A stretch of 64,000 nt of DNA from Siphonodentalium dalli (Eukaryota; Mollusca; Scaphopoda; Gadilida; Siphonodentaliidae): assembly GCA_032622095.1 (NCBI GenBank), contig CP136066.1:144799559-144863558 (forward strand). The letters run 5' to 3'. The translations under genes were made by a program, and so were the position numbers. The notes below the pieces were generated by a model that was given only the letters and a program-made list of their open reading frames with translations, made no database searches and was not told where the DNA came from. Shown piece by piece: positions 1 to 11,425 of this stretch (its first letter is position 1; each line of letters begins with the position of its first letter).

Positions 1-1315
1 CGAAACCAGAATAACTTCGTCAACTATAATATATTTAAAATGCGCAGTATAAGCATGATGTCTGTCGTTTTTCTGCAGCAGTATGTCAGTCTCCGGTCAG
101 GATGTGAATCTGACCAATTAGAAAATCAATTTTCAAATATGGGTGGAGTTACAGAAAAATTATCTGGTGGTGGCGTGTGTTTTTTTTTTTTAGCGGGACA
201 TTGAATTACCGTATATATTTTGTCCGGCATCAGCGTTTGAAATCAAATGGGTAAGCCATTATGGGTAGACTTGTGTTTGATTTGAATTGTTGCTATTTTA
301 CGATGTACTTGTCAGCAGAAATGATAACGAATTTCGGAGAATACTGTAAATAAATGTGCTAAAGATAAAATGCACAGGGGTCTGGGAACTTATTATTTTA
401 TTCTATTAATATTTAAATTAATATCATAAAATGATACCAAAAAAATCTTCCCGGACCCCTGTGTGTAAAAGATATCATTGCACGTTTATCTTTATGTGGT
501 TATTATGCACAATGTGTGCCGTTTAATTCCTACCGTAACCATCATACCATGAACTAAAGGTTTCTATAATTGACATATATGAGGTTTTGATGACCAGATA
601 TCAGCTTTCAAGAGAATACATTTAACTCATTTGTTGTCAGTCTTGCAAAAATTCCAATTATCGCTTCTAATAAAGAGCGTCCATACTTCCACCGAAACAT
701 GGTAGGTAATAAAGAGCGTTTAAATTATGATAGTTTGTACTCGTTTTCAATGTAAAACCATAAATGTATGTAAATATAGATCGATGGTAAAACGGTGGAC
801 ACTTTTGTGTGTTTTCGTGATGTCTGTGACATAATAATTGATCGTGACTATTTTATAGTTTTCTTTTAACCCGGAATGCTAGAAAAATACAATTTTGTCT
901 AATTTGGTCAATGTATATGTTTTGTTTTTAAATATTTGATGAAGACAAATAAATAATTGAATTGCAGTGATTTAATTCTGGTAAGAAAACCAGAATTTAA
1001 CTGAATTATTAAACTTATATATACTATGGTAAAAAGAAAGTTAATATTTATTATATGCTTGTCTATACAATAGCGGACAATTACTGAAACGTACACGTAT
1101 ATCTCGTATAATGTACATGTATCTCTTCGAAGCTACATTGAATACAATTTCGTTATTTCATCATCATGGAAGAAACACGACTTCATCGAGTGGTCATTGC
1201 GATGCAAGCTGTCCACTAGCCAATCAAAACCGACGAAGTTATGACAGCACGTGTTCAATCGAGAATTCTGTTTGAGTCACAGGGTATCAATTTAAACTTT
1301 ACCAAAGACACACCC
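1..1315. other. AT-rich non-coding stretch
   Basis: No exon with splice signals was recognised on either strand. It lies to the left of the last visible PRPF3 exon, so it is probably intron of that gene. The word AATAAAGAGCGT occurs twice at about 670-720 and again near 22010, which suggests a dispersed repeat. The short frame on the minus strand at 908-1096 is too AT-rich and featureless to call. Confidence 0.5.
373..463. repeat. Short foldback repeat
   Basis: A 15-bp inverted repeat (cacaggggtctggga at 373-387, its complement with one mismatch at 449-463) encloses about 60 bp of AT-rich DNA. It looks like a MITE remnant. No convincing target duplication was seen. Confidence 0.4.
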
Positions 1316-1605
1316 CCTATTGTATTTGAGTTCATTGACACCACTGTCAATCATTTACGGTCTGTCGGTTAAAGTGACAAATCATTGGTTACCAAATCAG
1401 AGCGCTGCTTTTGTACAGGTATTGCACAACACATGGATAATTAATATTTTAAATAATTTGCATCACTGTACATGTATATGCATGTGTCGATTACCCACGT
1501 GCGTGTACATGTGTGTTATAGCGTACCCTCACGAAGATTTCAAATTACATCGGACCCTTGGCGTACAGGTTATCGACCTTTATTAGGAGGTGACGCTGAA
1601 TATTA
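1316..1605 (+). repeat. Dispersed repeat, copy 1 (inverted partner at 42430-42641)
   Basis: Blocks such as TATTGTATTTGAGTTCATTG, CTGTCAATCATT and CATCGGACCCTTGGCGTACA reappear in the same order on the opposite strand at 42641-42430. The second part of the same repeat continues at 2063-2275, matching 41490-41345 on the minus strand. Function and superfamily are unknown. Confidence 0.7.
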
Positions 1606-1844
1606 AATATTCAAAGAATACACGTACATGTACATTGCGACGTGAACTCAAATTTTTTGTTTGTTAGAAATCTCAATTGCATCTCTATTAATTCGTGCAG
1701 CGCGATCGATGTGATCTGCATTTATTTATTAGTTTTTTTCCGGAAAAATTATAAATGTAAATGTAAAAATTATCACCAATAAATCATGCATTACCCAAGC
1801 CAAAAACATTGTATTATATTGGCAATGTTCCATTGTGAACCAAA

Positions 1845-2065
1845 TGTCACCGTCTCGATTGATTACAACCTTTCGTTCCGTTTCCTATCAGAAAATTGTA
1901 TAAAACTAAAATTGATGGCCGTCGTTCATTTTCTCTCTTCAATTGAAAATCTTTTAATAAAATGAGCTAATGTCTCAAAGTTAGAATTTACTGTGGTGAA
2001 TATTCTTGTTTACAAAAATATTATTCAATAATTATTATTAGAGTTGATAAGCTATTCTCTCGACC
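1845..2065 (+). repeat. Dispersed repeat (inverted partner at 18245-18452)
   Basis: About 200 bp including CCAAATGTCACCGTCTCGAT, GAGCTAATGTCTC and CTGTGGTGAATATTCTTG is repeated in reverse orientation at 18452-18245, with perhaps 80 percent identity by eye. The partner copy lies inside a larger element ending in GGGCTGGCAG-type termini. Confidence 0.7.
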
Positions 2066-2275
2066 TCGTTTGTTGCATTGACGGTTATCTCGACCGCGTT
2101 TGTTGCGTTGACGGTCATGCCGACTGCGTTATGTTGCATTGACGGTTACCTCGACCGTGTTGAGAAAAAATCACAACCGCGTTGGAGTAACGTTACGACC
2201 GCGTTGGGAGTTTTTATCATCAACGCGGCCGTAACGCGGTCGGGAGGGAAACTTCTTTTGAGAAGGTCTGTAGTT
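2063..2275 (+). repeat. Degenerate CTCGACCGCGTTTGTTGCGTTGACGGT repeat cluster
   Basis: A GC-richer island made of imperfect repeats of a unit of roughly 30 bp, with the words CTCGACCGCG, TTGTTGCGTT and GACGGT recurring four or five times. The same words occur inverted at 41345-41490. It is not coding. Confidence 0.6.
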
Positions 2276-2306
2276 TTCAGATGAAATGCATAACGTGTTT
2301 AATTAA

Positions 2307-2563
2307 CCCTTTCATTATGGGAGCTGTGCTGGTGCAGCATTAAAAATCCTGTGCCAGTGTATTCTCTTATATATTTGAGTCTCCAATAGGGAGCCTCGCA
2401 TATATAATAGAGTGCACAGGTTACAAGGTCAAGGTAAATATCGTTAGACCAATGTATTCTCTTATATATATGCGAGGCTCCCTATGGGGGGACTTGCGTA
2501 TATAAGAGCATGCATTGGCATAGGGTTTTTGCAAAATTTGAGTAAACTCCAGTTAATAAAGGG
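2307..2563. mobile_element. TTAA-flanked MITE, family A, copy 1
   Basis: The element is flanked by TTAA (2303-2306 and 2564-2567) and has inverted termini CCCTTTCATTA / TAATAAAGGG. It contains nested palindromes built on CATTCTCTTATATATGCGAG and its complement. TTAA target sites point to the piggyBac or Kolobok superfamily. Related copies lie at 10493-10880 and 11475-11945. Confidence 0.7.
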
Positions 2564-2567
2564 TTAA

Positions 2568-2919
2568 TTAATACATGAACAGATGTTCATAAAAGTCAGG
2601 CCAATAAATAAAAATACTGCATTCTCAGGCAGCTCCTTCACCAAAATGAGAGCCTCGTCAAAAAAATTAATTTCCCATTTCATCCAGAATTTTTAAGAGT
2701 TCATCATTCTCCAATTTATCCACAACTAGAGATGGGCCTGTCCCAGATGGGAATGAGGTAAACCCCCCGTATTCAACATGTTATTTGAATGTAGTAGCCA
2801 TTACTGTATATTGGGCACTGAAATTATGTCAACAGGTAACCCTAAATCCACTAAGCCCTAACACTAATCTTGAACCTCTTAACCCTTAATCCTAAAACCT
2901 ATTGACAGAAAAATGTAGG
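2568..2919. other. Non-coding spacer
   Basis: No supported gene. A short minus-strand frame at about 2657-2737 has a plausible acceptor, but it does not match the PRPF3 phase and was rejected as an exon. Confidence 0.4.
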
Positions 2920-3665
2920 AATAAAAGCTTGGACAAAATTATGCATGTTGCATAAAGGGGAAGAACTCCACCAAAAAATGTCGGACAGACGTCATAATCA
3001 CAGGTGCACAGGTTCCCATGGTACTGAATATCTGTGCCAAGTTTTAAAAACATTGACCTAAAAATGAAGGAATAAAAGCTCGGACTAAATTATACATGTT
3101 GCGAAAAAAAATTAAGTTGAAAAAGGGGAATAACTCCACAAAAAAAAGTCAGACAGACATAATAATCGCAGGTGCACAGGTTCCCATGGTACTAAATATT
3201 ACTGCCAAGATTAAAAAACATTGACCTAAAAATGTAGGAATAAAAGCTCGGACAAAATTATGCATGTTGCAAAAAAAATTCTAAGTCAAAAAAGGAGGAT
3301 AATTCCACCAAAAAATGTCGGACAGACGTCATAATCGCAGGTGCACAGGTTCCCATGGTACTGAATATCTGTGCCAAGTTTAAAATAAATTGACCTAAAA
3401 ATGTAGGAATACAAGCTCGGACTAAATTATACATGTTGCGAAAAAAAAGTCGAAAAAGAGGGGATAACTCCACCAAAAAAAGTCTGACAGACGTCATAAT
3501 CGGGGAAAGGTTCCCATGGTGGTTGATGTTTCAGGGAAATTGATAAAAGTCAGGGAAATTGATAAAAGAACGACTGAGAAAAACTCTGGACAAATTTGTG
3601 TCCACGAACGGACGGACGGACAAGCTGATTCCAGTATACCCCCCCCCTCGTTGCGGGGGGGTATA
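2920..3665. repeat. Pearl-like tandem array, ~150-170 bp units
   Basis: About four units, each with GGAATAAAAGCTCGGAC, AACTCCACCAAAAAA, CAGACGTCATAATC and GGTGCACAGGTTCCCATGGT, starting near 2920, 3071, 3240 and 3409. The array closes with GGACGGACGGAC and a C7...G8 foldback at about 3640-3661. I take this as the core array plus (GACG)n tract of a Pearl/CvA-type non-autonomous element. Confidence 0.7.
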
Positions 3666-3727
3666 ATTAGAAATTTACACAGGTTTTTGTTGAAGACATA
3701 ATGGATAAAAGGCATTAGAGGATAGAT

Positions 3728-3852
3728 TAAAATCCAGCCTCCCTCCAATTTCCCATAAGTAATTGCCTGAGATCACAGGTAAAAAATAAAATAAAAATCC
3801 TGCCTCCTTCATCCAATTTCCCCTATGTAATTGCCTGAGACCACAGGTATTT
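3728..3852. repeat. Local ~68-bp direct duplication
   Basis: AATCCAGCCTCC...CCAATTTCCC...TAATTGCCTGAGA(T/C)CACAGGTA occurs twice in tandem with about 10 percent divergence. It is non-coding. Confidence 0.6.
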
Positions 3853-4394
3853 ATTTTTTTAATGGCCTCATGTAAAAAGATAGATTCCATGTGATTTATT
3901 TTGTCAATTATCAATGGAAAAAAGTATCATTGACGCATTGTTACTTAGTTTTCAGATGCAATACTTAACGTGTTATAACACATGTTTGAATATAGTTACC
4001 AACTACAGTACTGAATTGTAAATTTGCATCAGGGAAACGGGTCTGTTTGTATAAAAAATGCACAAGAATTATTTTATACCAATCAAATATTTTCCTGACA
4101 GATTGAACACGAATAAAAAGGTTGCTCGAGTGGGATTTTGGGACCATGTGTGCGGGCCTGAGAAACGGGAATTCAACATTGCATGGCCTTTTGACGGGAG
4201 TGAATGAAGCCATGACCTTTTATGACAGTATTGGCCGGAATCACAAAACATTCTCAAACTGAGTGTTTATGACTCATTCAAAATTTTATTTGGTTGCGAT
4301 AGGTACCCACATACTTGGTAAATTGAATCCAATTGGCTTACTGTGAAATTTTTTTTTCATAGAATGCTGAAAAAGTTTATAGTCGCCATATGAG

Positions 4395-4560
4395 AAATAA
4401 AAAACATAAAACATTTCTATGTATAAAAATGGCAATAACTCTGCCAAAATGAACTCAAAATCGCAGGTGCGCAGGTTTCCATGCTGGTTGATATCTGTGC
4501 CAAGTTTTAAATAAAATGATGGAATACAGGCTCGGACAAAAGATGCGTCCCACGATGTAC
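4395..4560. repeat. Single diverged Pearl-like unit
   Basis: One unit (GGCAATAACTCTGCCAAAAT, TCGCAGGTGCGCAGGTTTCC, CAAGTTTTAAATAAAATGA) related both to the 2920-3665 array and to the unit at 6660-6870. Confidence 0.55.
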
Positions 4561-4689
4561 GATTCGATGTTTAACACAAGAGGTGGCATCAGAGATGCTG
4601 TGTCTCGTTTTCGGTGGCTTACCGCCAGTGGCTACCGCCAATTGGTGTGCATCAGTATCGGTAGACTAATTAACAGGTAAAATCGAAAA

Positions 4690-5645
4690 ATGACTAATTA
4701 AGGGCCATAACTCCATCAAATTTTATCGGGCCAGGCTGGTTTTCGAACTCGTCCGAAATATTCTTGGCAAGTATGTCTATTCCAAATTTTAAACAAATCG
4801 GAGGACGTTTGTTGAAGTTATCACGCTAACGAGCTAAAAATTCACGAAAAATGACTAATTAAGGGCCATAACTCTATCAAATTTTATCGGACCAGGCCGG
4901 TTTTCGAACTCGTCCGAGATATTCTTGGGAGACACCTATATACCAAATTTCAATCAAATCGGATAACGTTTGTTGAAGTTATCGCGCTAACAAGCTGAAA
5001 ATTCGTGAAAAATGACTAATTAAGGGCCATAACTCTATCAAATTTTATCGGACCTGGCCGGTTTTCGAACTCGACTGAGATATTCTTGGGAGACACCTAT
5101 ATACCAAATTTCAATCAAATCGGATAACGTTTGTTGAAGTTATCGCGCTAACGATCTGAAAATTCGTGAAAAATGACTAATTAAGGGCCATAACTCTATC
5201 AAATTTTATCGGACGAGTCCGGTTTTCGAACTCATCCGAGATATTCTTGGGAGACACCTATATACCAAATGTCAATCAAATCGGATAACGTTTGTTGAAG
5301 TTATCGCGCTAACGAGCTGAAAATTCGTGAAAAATGACTAATTAAGGGCCATAACTCTATCAAATTTTATCGGACGAGGCCGGTTTTCGAACTCATCCGA
5401 GATATTCTTGGGAGACACCTATATACCAAATTTCAATCAAATCGGATAACGTTTGTTGAAGTTATCGCGCTAACGAGCTGAAACTTCAAAGGGCCATAAC
5501 TCTGTAATAAATGTGCGGACGAACCCTGTCTGCAGCTTACGAGCATGGATATGTACTCACACACCAAAATTTTTTTTAATCCGTCAATAAACGGTTGAGT
5601 TATAAGCAAAACACGCCGCCCGCCCGCCCCTCATCAAACTATAAG
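4690..5645. repeat. 161-bp tandem repeat array
   Basis: The word GGGCCATAACTC recurs at 4702, 4863, 5024, 5185 and 5346, exactly 161 bp apart, and once more at 5491 in a truncated unit. Each unit contains ATTTTATCGGAC, CGGTTTTCGAACTC, ATATTCTTGGGAGACACC and AAATCGGATAACGTTTGTTG. Internal identity is very high, so amplification is recent. It ends near a GCCCGCCCGCCC tract. Confidence 0.9.
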
Positions 5646-5699
5646 TCGAGTTTTGGAAAAAAACTCGACTAACAAGAGCTACGCTGGGCGTGCAAAATA

Positions 5700-6660
5700 C
5701 GCCCTCTCTGGGGAAAATTGGCGGATGGAACCCAAATTCGAACTTGAGCTGTCTTTTCTCCTAATAAACCCACATACCAAATTTGATTGAAATCGGTTCA
5801 CTCTAACTAAAGTTATCATCCGCAATTACGTCAAATAAGGGGCATAACTCCGGTGAAAATTGGCGGACGGAACCCAAATTCGAACTTGAGCTGTCATTTC
5901 TCCTAATAAACCCACATACCAAATTTGATTGAAATCGGTTCACTCTAACTAAAGTTATCATCCGGAATTACGTCAAATAAGGGGCATAACTCCGGTGAAA
6001 ATTGGCGGACGGAACCCAAATTCGAACTTGAGCTGTCTTTTCTCCTAATAAACCCACATACCAAATTTGATTGAAATCGGTTCACTCTAACTAAAGTTAT
6101 CATCCGGACAACAAATTTCAGGGATTTTCTAAGTCAAATTACGTCAAAAAAGGGGCCATAACTCTCGCAAAAATTATCGGATTAAAACGAAATTCGGACT
6201 TGAGCTGTATTTCGATATATGTAATCAACAAAAAAAACGGGTTTTGCGTATAAACATTCCAAAATCGAGTTATCATCCGGAAACCAAAAAACATAAGAAA
6301 AACTCTGCCAAAAATGGTCGGACAGAACCCAAGTTCGAACTTGACCTGTGTTTTGGTGGGAGAAAGTAATATACCAAATTTGGATTCATTCCGAAAAACT
6401 ATACTAAAGTTATCATCCTGACAACAAATTTCAAGGATTTTCTAAGTCAAAAAACGTCAAATAAGGGGCATAACTCCGGTGAAAATTGGCGGGCGGAACC
6501 CAAATTCGAACTTGAACTTACTTTTCGGCTAATAAACCCACATACCAAATTTTATTAAATTTGGTTCACTCTAACTAAAGTTATCACCTGGAAACCAGGT
6601 TAACGGACACCCGGACGGACGGCGACAGACCAATACTATAATACAGCCGTTTTTTCAAAC
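5700..6660. repeat. 142-bp tandem repeat array with diverged tail
   Basis: AAAATTGGCGGA recurs near 5714, 5855 and 5997 (142-bp period), followed by three more diverged units. Units carry GGGGCATAACTCCGGTG, AACCCAAATTCGAACTTGAG and ATACCAAATTTGATTGAAAT. The array ends with GGACACCCGGACGGACGGCG, the same (GACG)n type of cap as other arrays here. Confidence 0.85.
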
Positions 6661-6870
6661 GGGCGTATAAAAAGGGCAATAACTCGACCAATATGATTCT
6701 GAACGAACTCAAAATCGCAGGTGTGCCGGGTCCAATGCTGGTTGATATATGTGCCAAGTTTAAAAAACATTGACCAGAAAATGACAATACAGGCTCAGAC
6801 AAAGGTCCAGATGGATGCACACATGGACGAGGGTCATTACTATCGTCCTCCGACGGAATGTCGGGGGACA
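6660..6870. repeat. Single Pearl-like unit with cap
   Basis: One copy of the GGGCAATAACTC...CAAGTTTAAAAAACATTGACC unit, ending in a degenerate GATGGATGCACACATGGACG tract and a CCTCCGACGGAATGTCGGGG foldback. Confidence 0.55.
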
Positions 6871-7689
6871 ACAAAACATATCTACGCAGAAGATTTCTCA
6901 AAAAAATTGTCGATATTGCGCTGAAAATATGTGTTTTGTTTCTTATATTTTGCGATAAAATTTGGATTGTTTTGTTTGTTCCAGTTCCGTTGTTTATGCT
7001 GGTTGCATAAAATTGTCAACTGTAGACCATGGGAAGAAAATCTAAAGCAGTCATCGCTCTGAAACGTGTATGGTATACATACATTTTAAGATTCAAATCA
7101 TTTCGTGAAGTTTTTAAATAGTTTCATGATAAGACAATGCAATATATCTTTTCCAAACAGTCATGTTTTATTCCGATTCCAGAATTCCAATGAATACAAA
7201 TGACACAGATTTTCCTCAGGGTCCGATTTTTTTTTCATACTCGTACTATTTATGACTTCAATGCCACTTTCTGGGACAAAATTGCTCGTAGGAAGGTAGT
7301 TCAGGTGAAAAATTTATTTGGCAGTAAGTTTGACTCATGCATTCAATGTAATTTGATTACCAGTATAATTTTCAATGCTGTAGAATATTAAGTTTTACTC
7401 ATATACTCACATTATCTGTAAATATATAACAGTAAGATCTGTCTGTTCGCGAAAGCACACAAAGGGACCTATGACGCTGAACAAAGAATCCAGAAGGGAG
7501 CCTGTTTCAGCTAGTTTGAATATAATTTGCAATGCTGTACCATACTGGAATTAATTGACTACAATTACTCTAACAATGTTGTACAATATTCTGTTTGACT
7601 CCGAAAGACTCACACGCTGAAATATTTTGAAAAATCTTTCCAATGATGTATAATATTAGGCTTGACTCAAATACTCAAACATGGTGGGA
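6871..7689. other. Non-coding stretch
   Basis: Nothing supported. I looked for the next PRPF3 exon (the basic region following the residues of the 8378-8478 exon) on the minus strand and did not find it. Confidence 0.4.
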
Positions 7690-8352
7690 CACATTAAGGC
7701 CAAAAAAAAAAACGTTTTGGTTCTCAGGCCCCGCCGCATTGAATAAAAAGGGCCGCATTAGGCCTTTTTATTGCAATGCCTGATGTTATGACAAAAAAAC
7801 TTATGGAAAAAAAAAATTGAAAATATTTTAGTTTTTTTGTTGTTGATTTTATCAACATGTCCATAGCAGATATGTGTTGAATATTAGTGTGCATTGAGCT
7901 CTAACATGTAATGTGTTAAAAAGTGACTTGTAGGCTTACAACATGAAGTAGATGACTACAATTAAGAAAATGATTAGCTGATCCTCATGCTCTTCTTACA
8001 ATTAGTCATTGTGAACAACTTACACTAATTGTAACTTTATACAATTGAAAGGCACAGGACTAAATTCAGGATCACATATTAGAATGGGGAGTTATCAGTT
8101 TTTAGACAACAATAACAGTAGTTAATGTCAGGGGCATTATATATTGTTAGGTAATCCCAGTCATACACTGGTAGTACAATGTCATTTTTATATAAGACTA
8201 AATGAGTTTATATGCATAACAGTTCCCTCTACCTTTCTGGTTATTACTAGACAGAGGAAGGTATCTTTGTCCATGCTTACTATGCGCAGAAAAAAATAAA
8301 AAATAAAAATAAAACCCTCCCGAGAACCAAAACACTTTTTTTTTTTGGTCTA
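7690..8352. mobile_element. TIR element with AGGCCAAAA termini
   Basis: Inverted termini TAAGGCCAAAAAAAAAA(A)CGTTTTGGTTCTC and GAGAACCAAAACACTTTTTTTTTTGGTCTA bound ~660 bp with no coding capacity. Similar termini occur at 43267/44930 and 48476/49996, so this is a local family. Its right end lies 25 bp from the 5' splice site of PRPF3 exon 8378-8478. Confidence 0.6.
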
Positions 8353-8377
8353 ATAAAGGGGGCTTTAGATTCCTTAC

Positions 8378-8478
8378 CCAACTCGATCATCAAAAAAATT
8401 GCTTTCTGTCGTATCTTCGGTAACCGGCTTCTCTATAAGTACTTTGAACTGCTCTCTCTTCTTCGCTCGAATATTTGC
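8378..8478 (-). CDS. PRPF3: PRPF3 exon 8 (last exon seen; U4/U6 snRNP protein Prp3)
   Basis: On the minus strand the exon lies between an acceptor ending ATCTTCAG and a donor GTAAGG. It reads 33 codons plus two bases, starting ANIRAKKREQFKVLIEKP and ending near FFDDRV. The ANIRA-KREQF stretch is a hallmark of PRPF3, just before its basic region. It starts in phase 0, matching the AAG end of exon 7, and ends in phase 2. The next exon was not found in the remaining 8.4 kb, so the C-terminal Prp3 and DUF1115-type domains are outside the window. A TIR transposon ends 25 bp downstream of the donor. Confidence 0.9.
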
Positions 8479-8680
8479 CTGAAGATACAGTTAACCAAAG
8501 CTATCAATGGCATATAAATAATAAACAATTAATAAAATAAAAAGCAAATTCTAAATCATGTCAAAAAGGAGCATAACTGTTTATGGTACGTAAGAGAAGG
8601 AAGAAAAAGTGAAGTGACTGCCTTTGTATCACCATGGCAATTAGACGAATGAGCAGAATATTTTGTTGGTAAAGATAGCA

Positions 8681-8756
8681 ATGGAGGTGTTTTTTGTATA
8701 TACAGTCATTTCCAAATCAGCGATGGAGGTGTTTTTTGTATATACAGTCATTTCCA
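8681..8756. repeat. 42-bp direct tandem duplication
   Basis: ATGGAGGTGTTTTTTGTATA...CAGTCATTTCCA occurs at 8681-8714 and again at 8723-8756, identical over about 34 bp. Confidence 0.8.
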
Positions 8757-10488
8757 CTAGGGGTTAGGGAATGCAGGGTTTCCAATAGGGGTTGGGTGAA
8801 TGATACCCCTATTTCTGCTGGGGAAAATCTCAGTCCATAAAAAACTGCAAATAATTCAGCTGAATAACTACTAGTATTTAGGTACAATAAACATTGTGAC
8901 AAAATGTCAAGTTAAATTCGCAGGTAAAATAAGTGTTCTCACAATTTTTTGTACTGCCACAACATTGGTAGAGGAAATCGTTAGTGTTAAAATTATCAAT
9001 TTATTTTTATGTCCAACTTCACTACATTCATAATAACTGTTGGGGAAATCTCAGTCCATGCAACTAACTGTGAATATCTGAGCTAAATGATATCATCATC
9101 ATCAGCATATTACTTGTAAATTGTGATTGGCAAAGTAATTACGACGTGACCTGACATAATCAAATGCAAGCATTGTCGATGTGTGTGTCATTGAAGAGAA
9201 TTATATTTCTTGGAATTGAGTAATATGGCTTACTATTGGCAAATAATAATATCTTTGTTTATCAACCTGTTTGTTTTATTTAGTGGGAGAATTTTAGACA
9301 GTGTTGGCATTATTCATGGATTTTCCAGGAGAATGTGTCTGAGAGAAATGAGCCGGTGGGAAAGGGACCCTAAATGGGACTCTCTGCCCAACTAACTCCA
9401 TCACCAATGATCGAACCAGAAGGTCTCTATTTAATTAATTCAGACATCAGATTTGAAAGCAATCGGATAACTATACCCTGAATTATTATCCAGACACTAA
9501 ACTAATCAGCAATTAAGTTGAGAAGGGGTATAAGAATATCTGAAATTGTTTGACCAGTCCAAAATTCAAAGTTGACCAAGACTTTCTCATAAGCAGACCA
9601 TGTATCAAATTTCATATAATTTAGTCAAATATTATTCAAGTTATCATTCGAACAAAATGTTTCAGATTGATGGCTAAACAGAAAGCAGGGGTTATCCTGG
9701 ATATTTTGGAAATGGGTCCAGGGCCTGTACAATTGGAAAACATTGGGTGGTAAAGGGTTAAATTTGGGAATTTTTAGGCCACATGCTCAATGCTCATTCA
9801 TAATTACCCTGGTAGTTGGCGAGATCAAGGATTTAGAGTTAATTACCTTGCAACATACATGTAGCTACTTAGTTTTATTCTGGTCTAAAATAACCTATTT
9901 TCATGATAGTGCAGCTTGTCAGTCCTTCTCATGAGGAAAACACAACAAGAGCATTTATTTGCTCCCGTAATTCAGAAGACGGGTGTAATATTAAACCCAT
10001 AATATAATCGTTAGTTGGGTTTTTCTCAAACAAAATGTCATAGTGGGATAAACCTATGTCCAGTTACACTTTCATATGCACATAATTGAACTGAGATGGG
10101 AAAGGATCTAAATAAACCTTAAAATAGTTAAATATTGAATCAACAATTAAAGTCACCATAAGTATTTTGACAAGAGGGATGAGTGCGTAGGATGCAAGAG
10201 CAATTGCTCCCGTCTCCTGGGAAGGACTGCATTGTGGTATTGTTGTTTTGCATTATCGGGAGTTTGTTTCTCAATTGGAAAATATTTTGTTGACATGTTA
10301 TTCAGGCTAATGACTCACTAATGAGCCATCAGCTGTCACTATATGAAAATGGAAGAATGTGATATTTAGGCTAACAATCTGAATCAGATCTACTTTATAT
10401 TGGGATGGGGGCCAATATTCGTACCCTGGTGTGACCTGGGATAACCACTGGAGGACACCACTCAAACAACCTAGCGCTTGTTGAGATT
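8757..10488. other. PRPF3 intron 7, mostly featureless
   Basis: No exon. About 9410-9680 holds a strongly diverged Pearl-like unit (CCAAAATTCAAAGTTGACC, TATCAAATTTCATATAATTT). The word AGGGGTT(A/G)GG(G)GAATG near 8760 recurs inverted near 42410. The rest shows nothing I can name. Confidence 0.4.
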
Positions 10489-10492
10489 TTAA

Positions 10493-10880
10493 CCCTTCCA
10501 TGATGGGAGCTGTGTTGGTGCAACATTAAAGACCCTGTGCCAGTGCATTCTCTATATATGCAAGTCTCCAATAGGGAACCTCGCATATATAAGAGAATGC
10601 ACTGGCTTAAAAGGTCAAATTAAATATTGTTAGGCCAATGCATTCTCTTATGCATATACAAGAGAATGCTTTGGCACAGTGCCACTGCATTTTCTATATA
10701 GGCATGCCACTGCATTTTCTATATATGCAAGTCTCCCACAGGGAGCCTCGCATATATAATAAAATGCACTGGCTTAAAAGGTCAAGATAAATATTGTTAG
10801 ACCAATGCATTCCCTTATATATGCGAGGCTCCCTATGGGCTTTTTTCGTTACATTTCAGGAAGCTCCAGTCATGGAAGGG
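10493..10880. mobile_element. TTAA-flanked MITE, family A, copy 2
   Basis: TTAA direct repeats at 10489-10492 and 10881-10884 bound termini CCCTTCCATGATGGGAGCT and AGCTCCAGTCATGGAAGGG. The interior has several copies of CATTCTCTTATATATGCGAG and its complement, including a local tandem duplication near 10660-10730. It is non-coding. Confidence 0.8.
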
Positions 10881-10918
10881 TTAAGCTAATAAACTCACTC
10901 TCCTCCTGCCTACTATAC

Positions 10919-11012
10919 CTTGAGCGTTGGAACATGCTGTGATAGCTGTATTGCTTGACCCGTTTTACCATCTATGGGCCGACCTTCTTCATCCAACACA
11001 AGAGGAGCAGGC
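10919..11012 (-). CDS. PRPF3: PRPF3 exon 7
   Basis: The minus-strand exon lies between acceptor TGTCTTCAG and donor GTATAG. It completes a split codon with one G and then reads 31 codons, APLVLDEEGRPIDG through QLSQHVPTLK. This is the conserved linker of PRPF3 preceding the ANIRA motif, an acidic segment followed by a PTLK end. It ends in phase 0, matching exon 8. A TTAA MITE ends 38 bp from the donor. Confidence 0.92.
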
Positions 11013-11039
11013 CTGAAGACAGATTAATTAATTAGATAT

Positions 11040-11390
11040 GAATGAGGTACAAGTCTGGAAATAGTGTGTCTGTCATTTGCAGAATGAGGTCCACATAGGG
11101 TGAATTTAGTGATGATATCCCGCACAGTGGACTAGCATAACCACATTCACCCTCTGGGAACCTCAATCTGCATTGGCCTCAACTGCTATTGGAGACCTAG
11201 GATCAGATTGAATTTCCCTAGTTGAATTTGGTGATGTTCACCCATTAGTCACCTCGATTATGAAATTTATCATATGCAAATTAGGGCATATAGAAACTTC
11301 CCAGAAGGGAAAAAGTAACAAAAACAAAGTTAATTTGAGACTATAGATACTTCCCAGAAGATGAGGCCTAAGCAGAATGAGGTTTATATC
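11040..11390. mobile_element. hAT double-hairpin MITE, family B, partial copy
   Basis: It begins GTCTGGAAATAGTGTGTCTG and has the left foldback (GCAGAATGAGGTCC...GAACCTCAATCTGC) and the central block (GATCAGATTGAA, CACCTCGATTATG, ACTTCCCAGAAG). The right hairpin is missing after CCTAAGCAGAATGAGG. Confidence 0.75.
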
Positions 11391-11425
11391 TGAAGGATGA
11401 TTATCAGTCCCGTTCATTCTAGGAT

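Noticed and set aside
2657-2737. Minus-strand frame ending LENDELLKILDEMGN as a possible terminal exon
   Set aside because: The plausible acceptor gives a phase that does not fit PRPF3 exon 8. The frame is short and no homolog is recognised.
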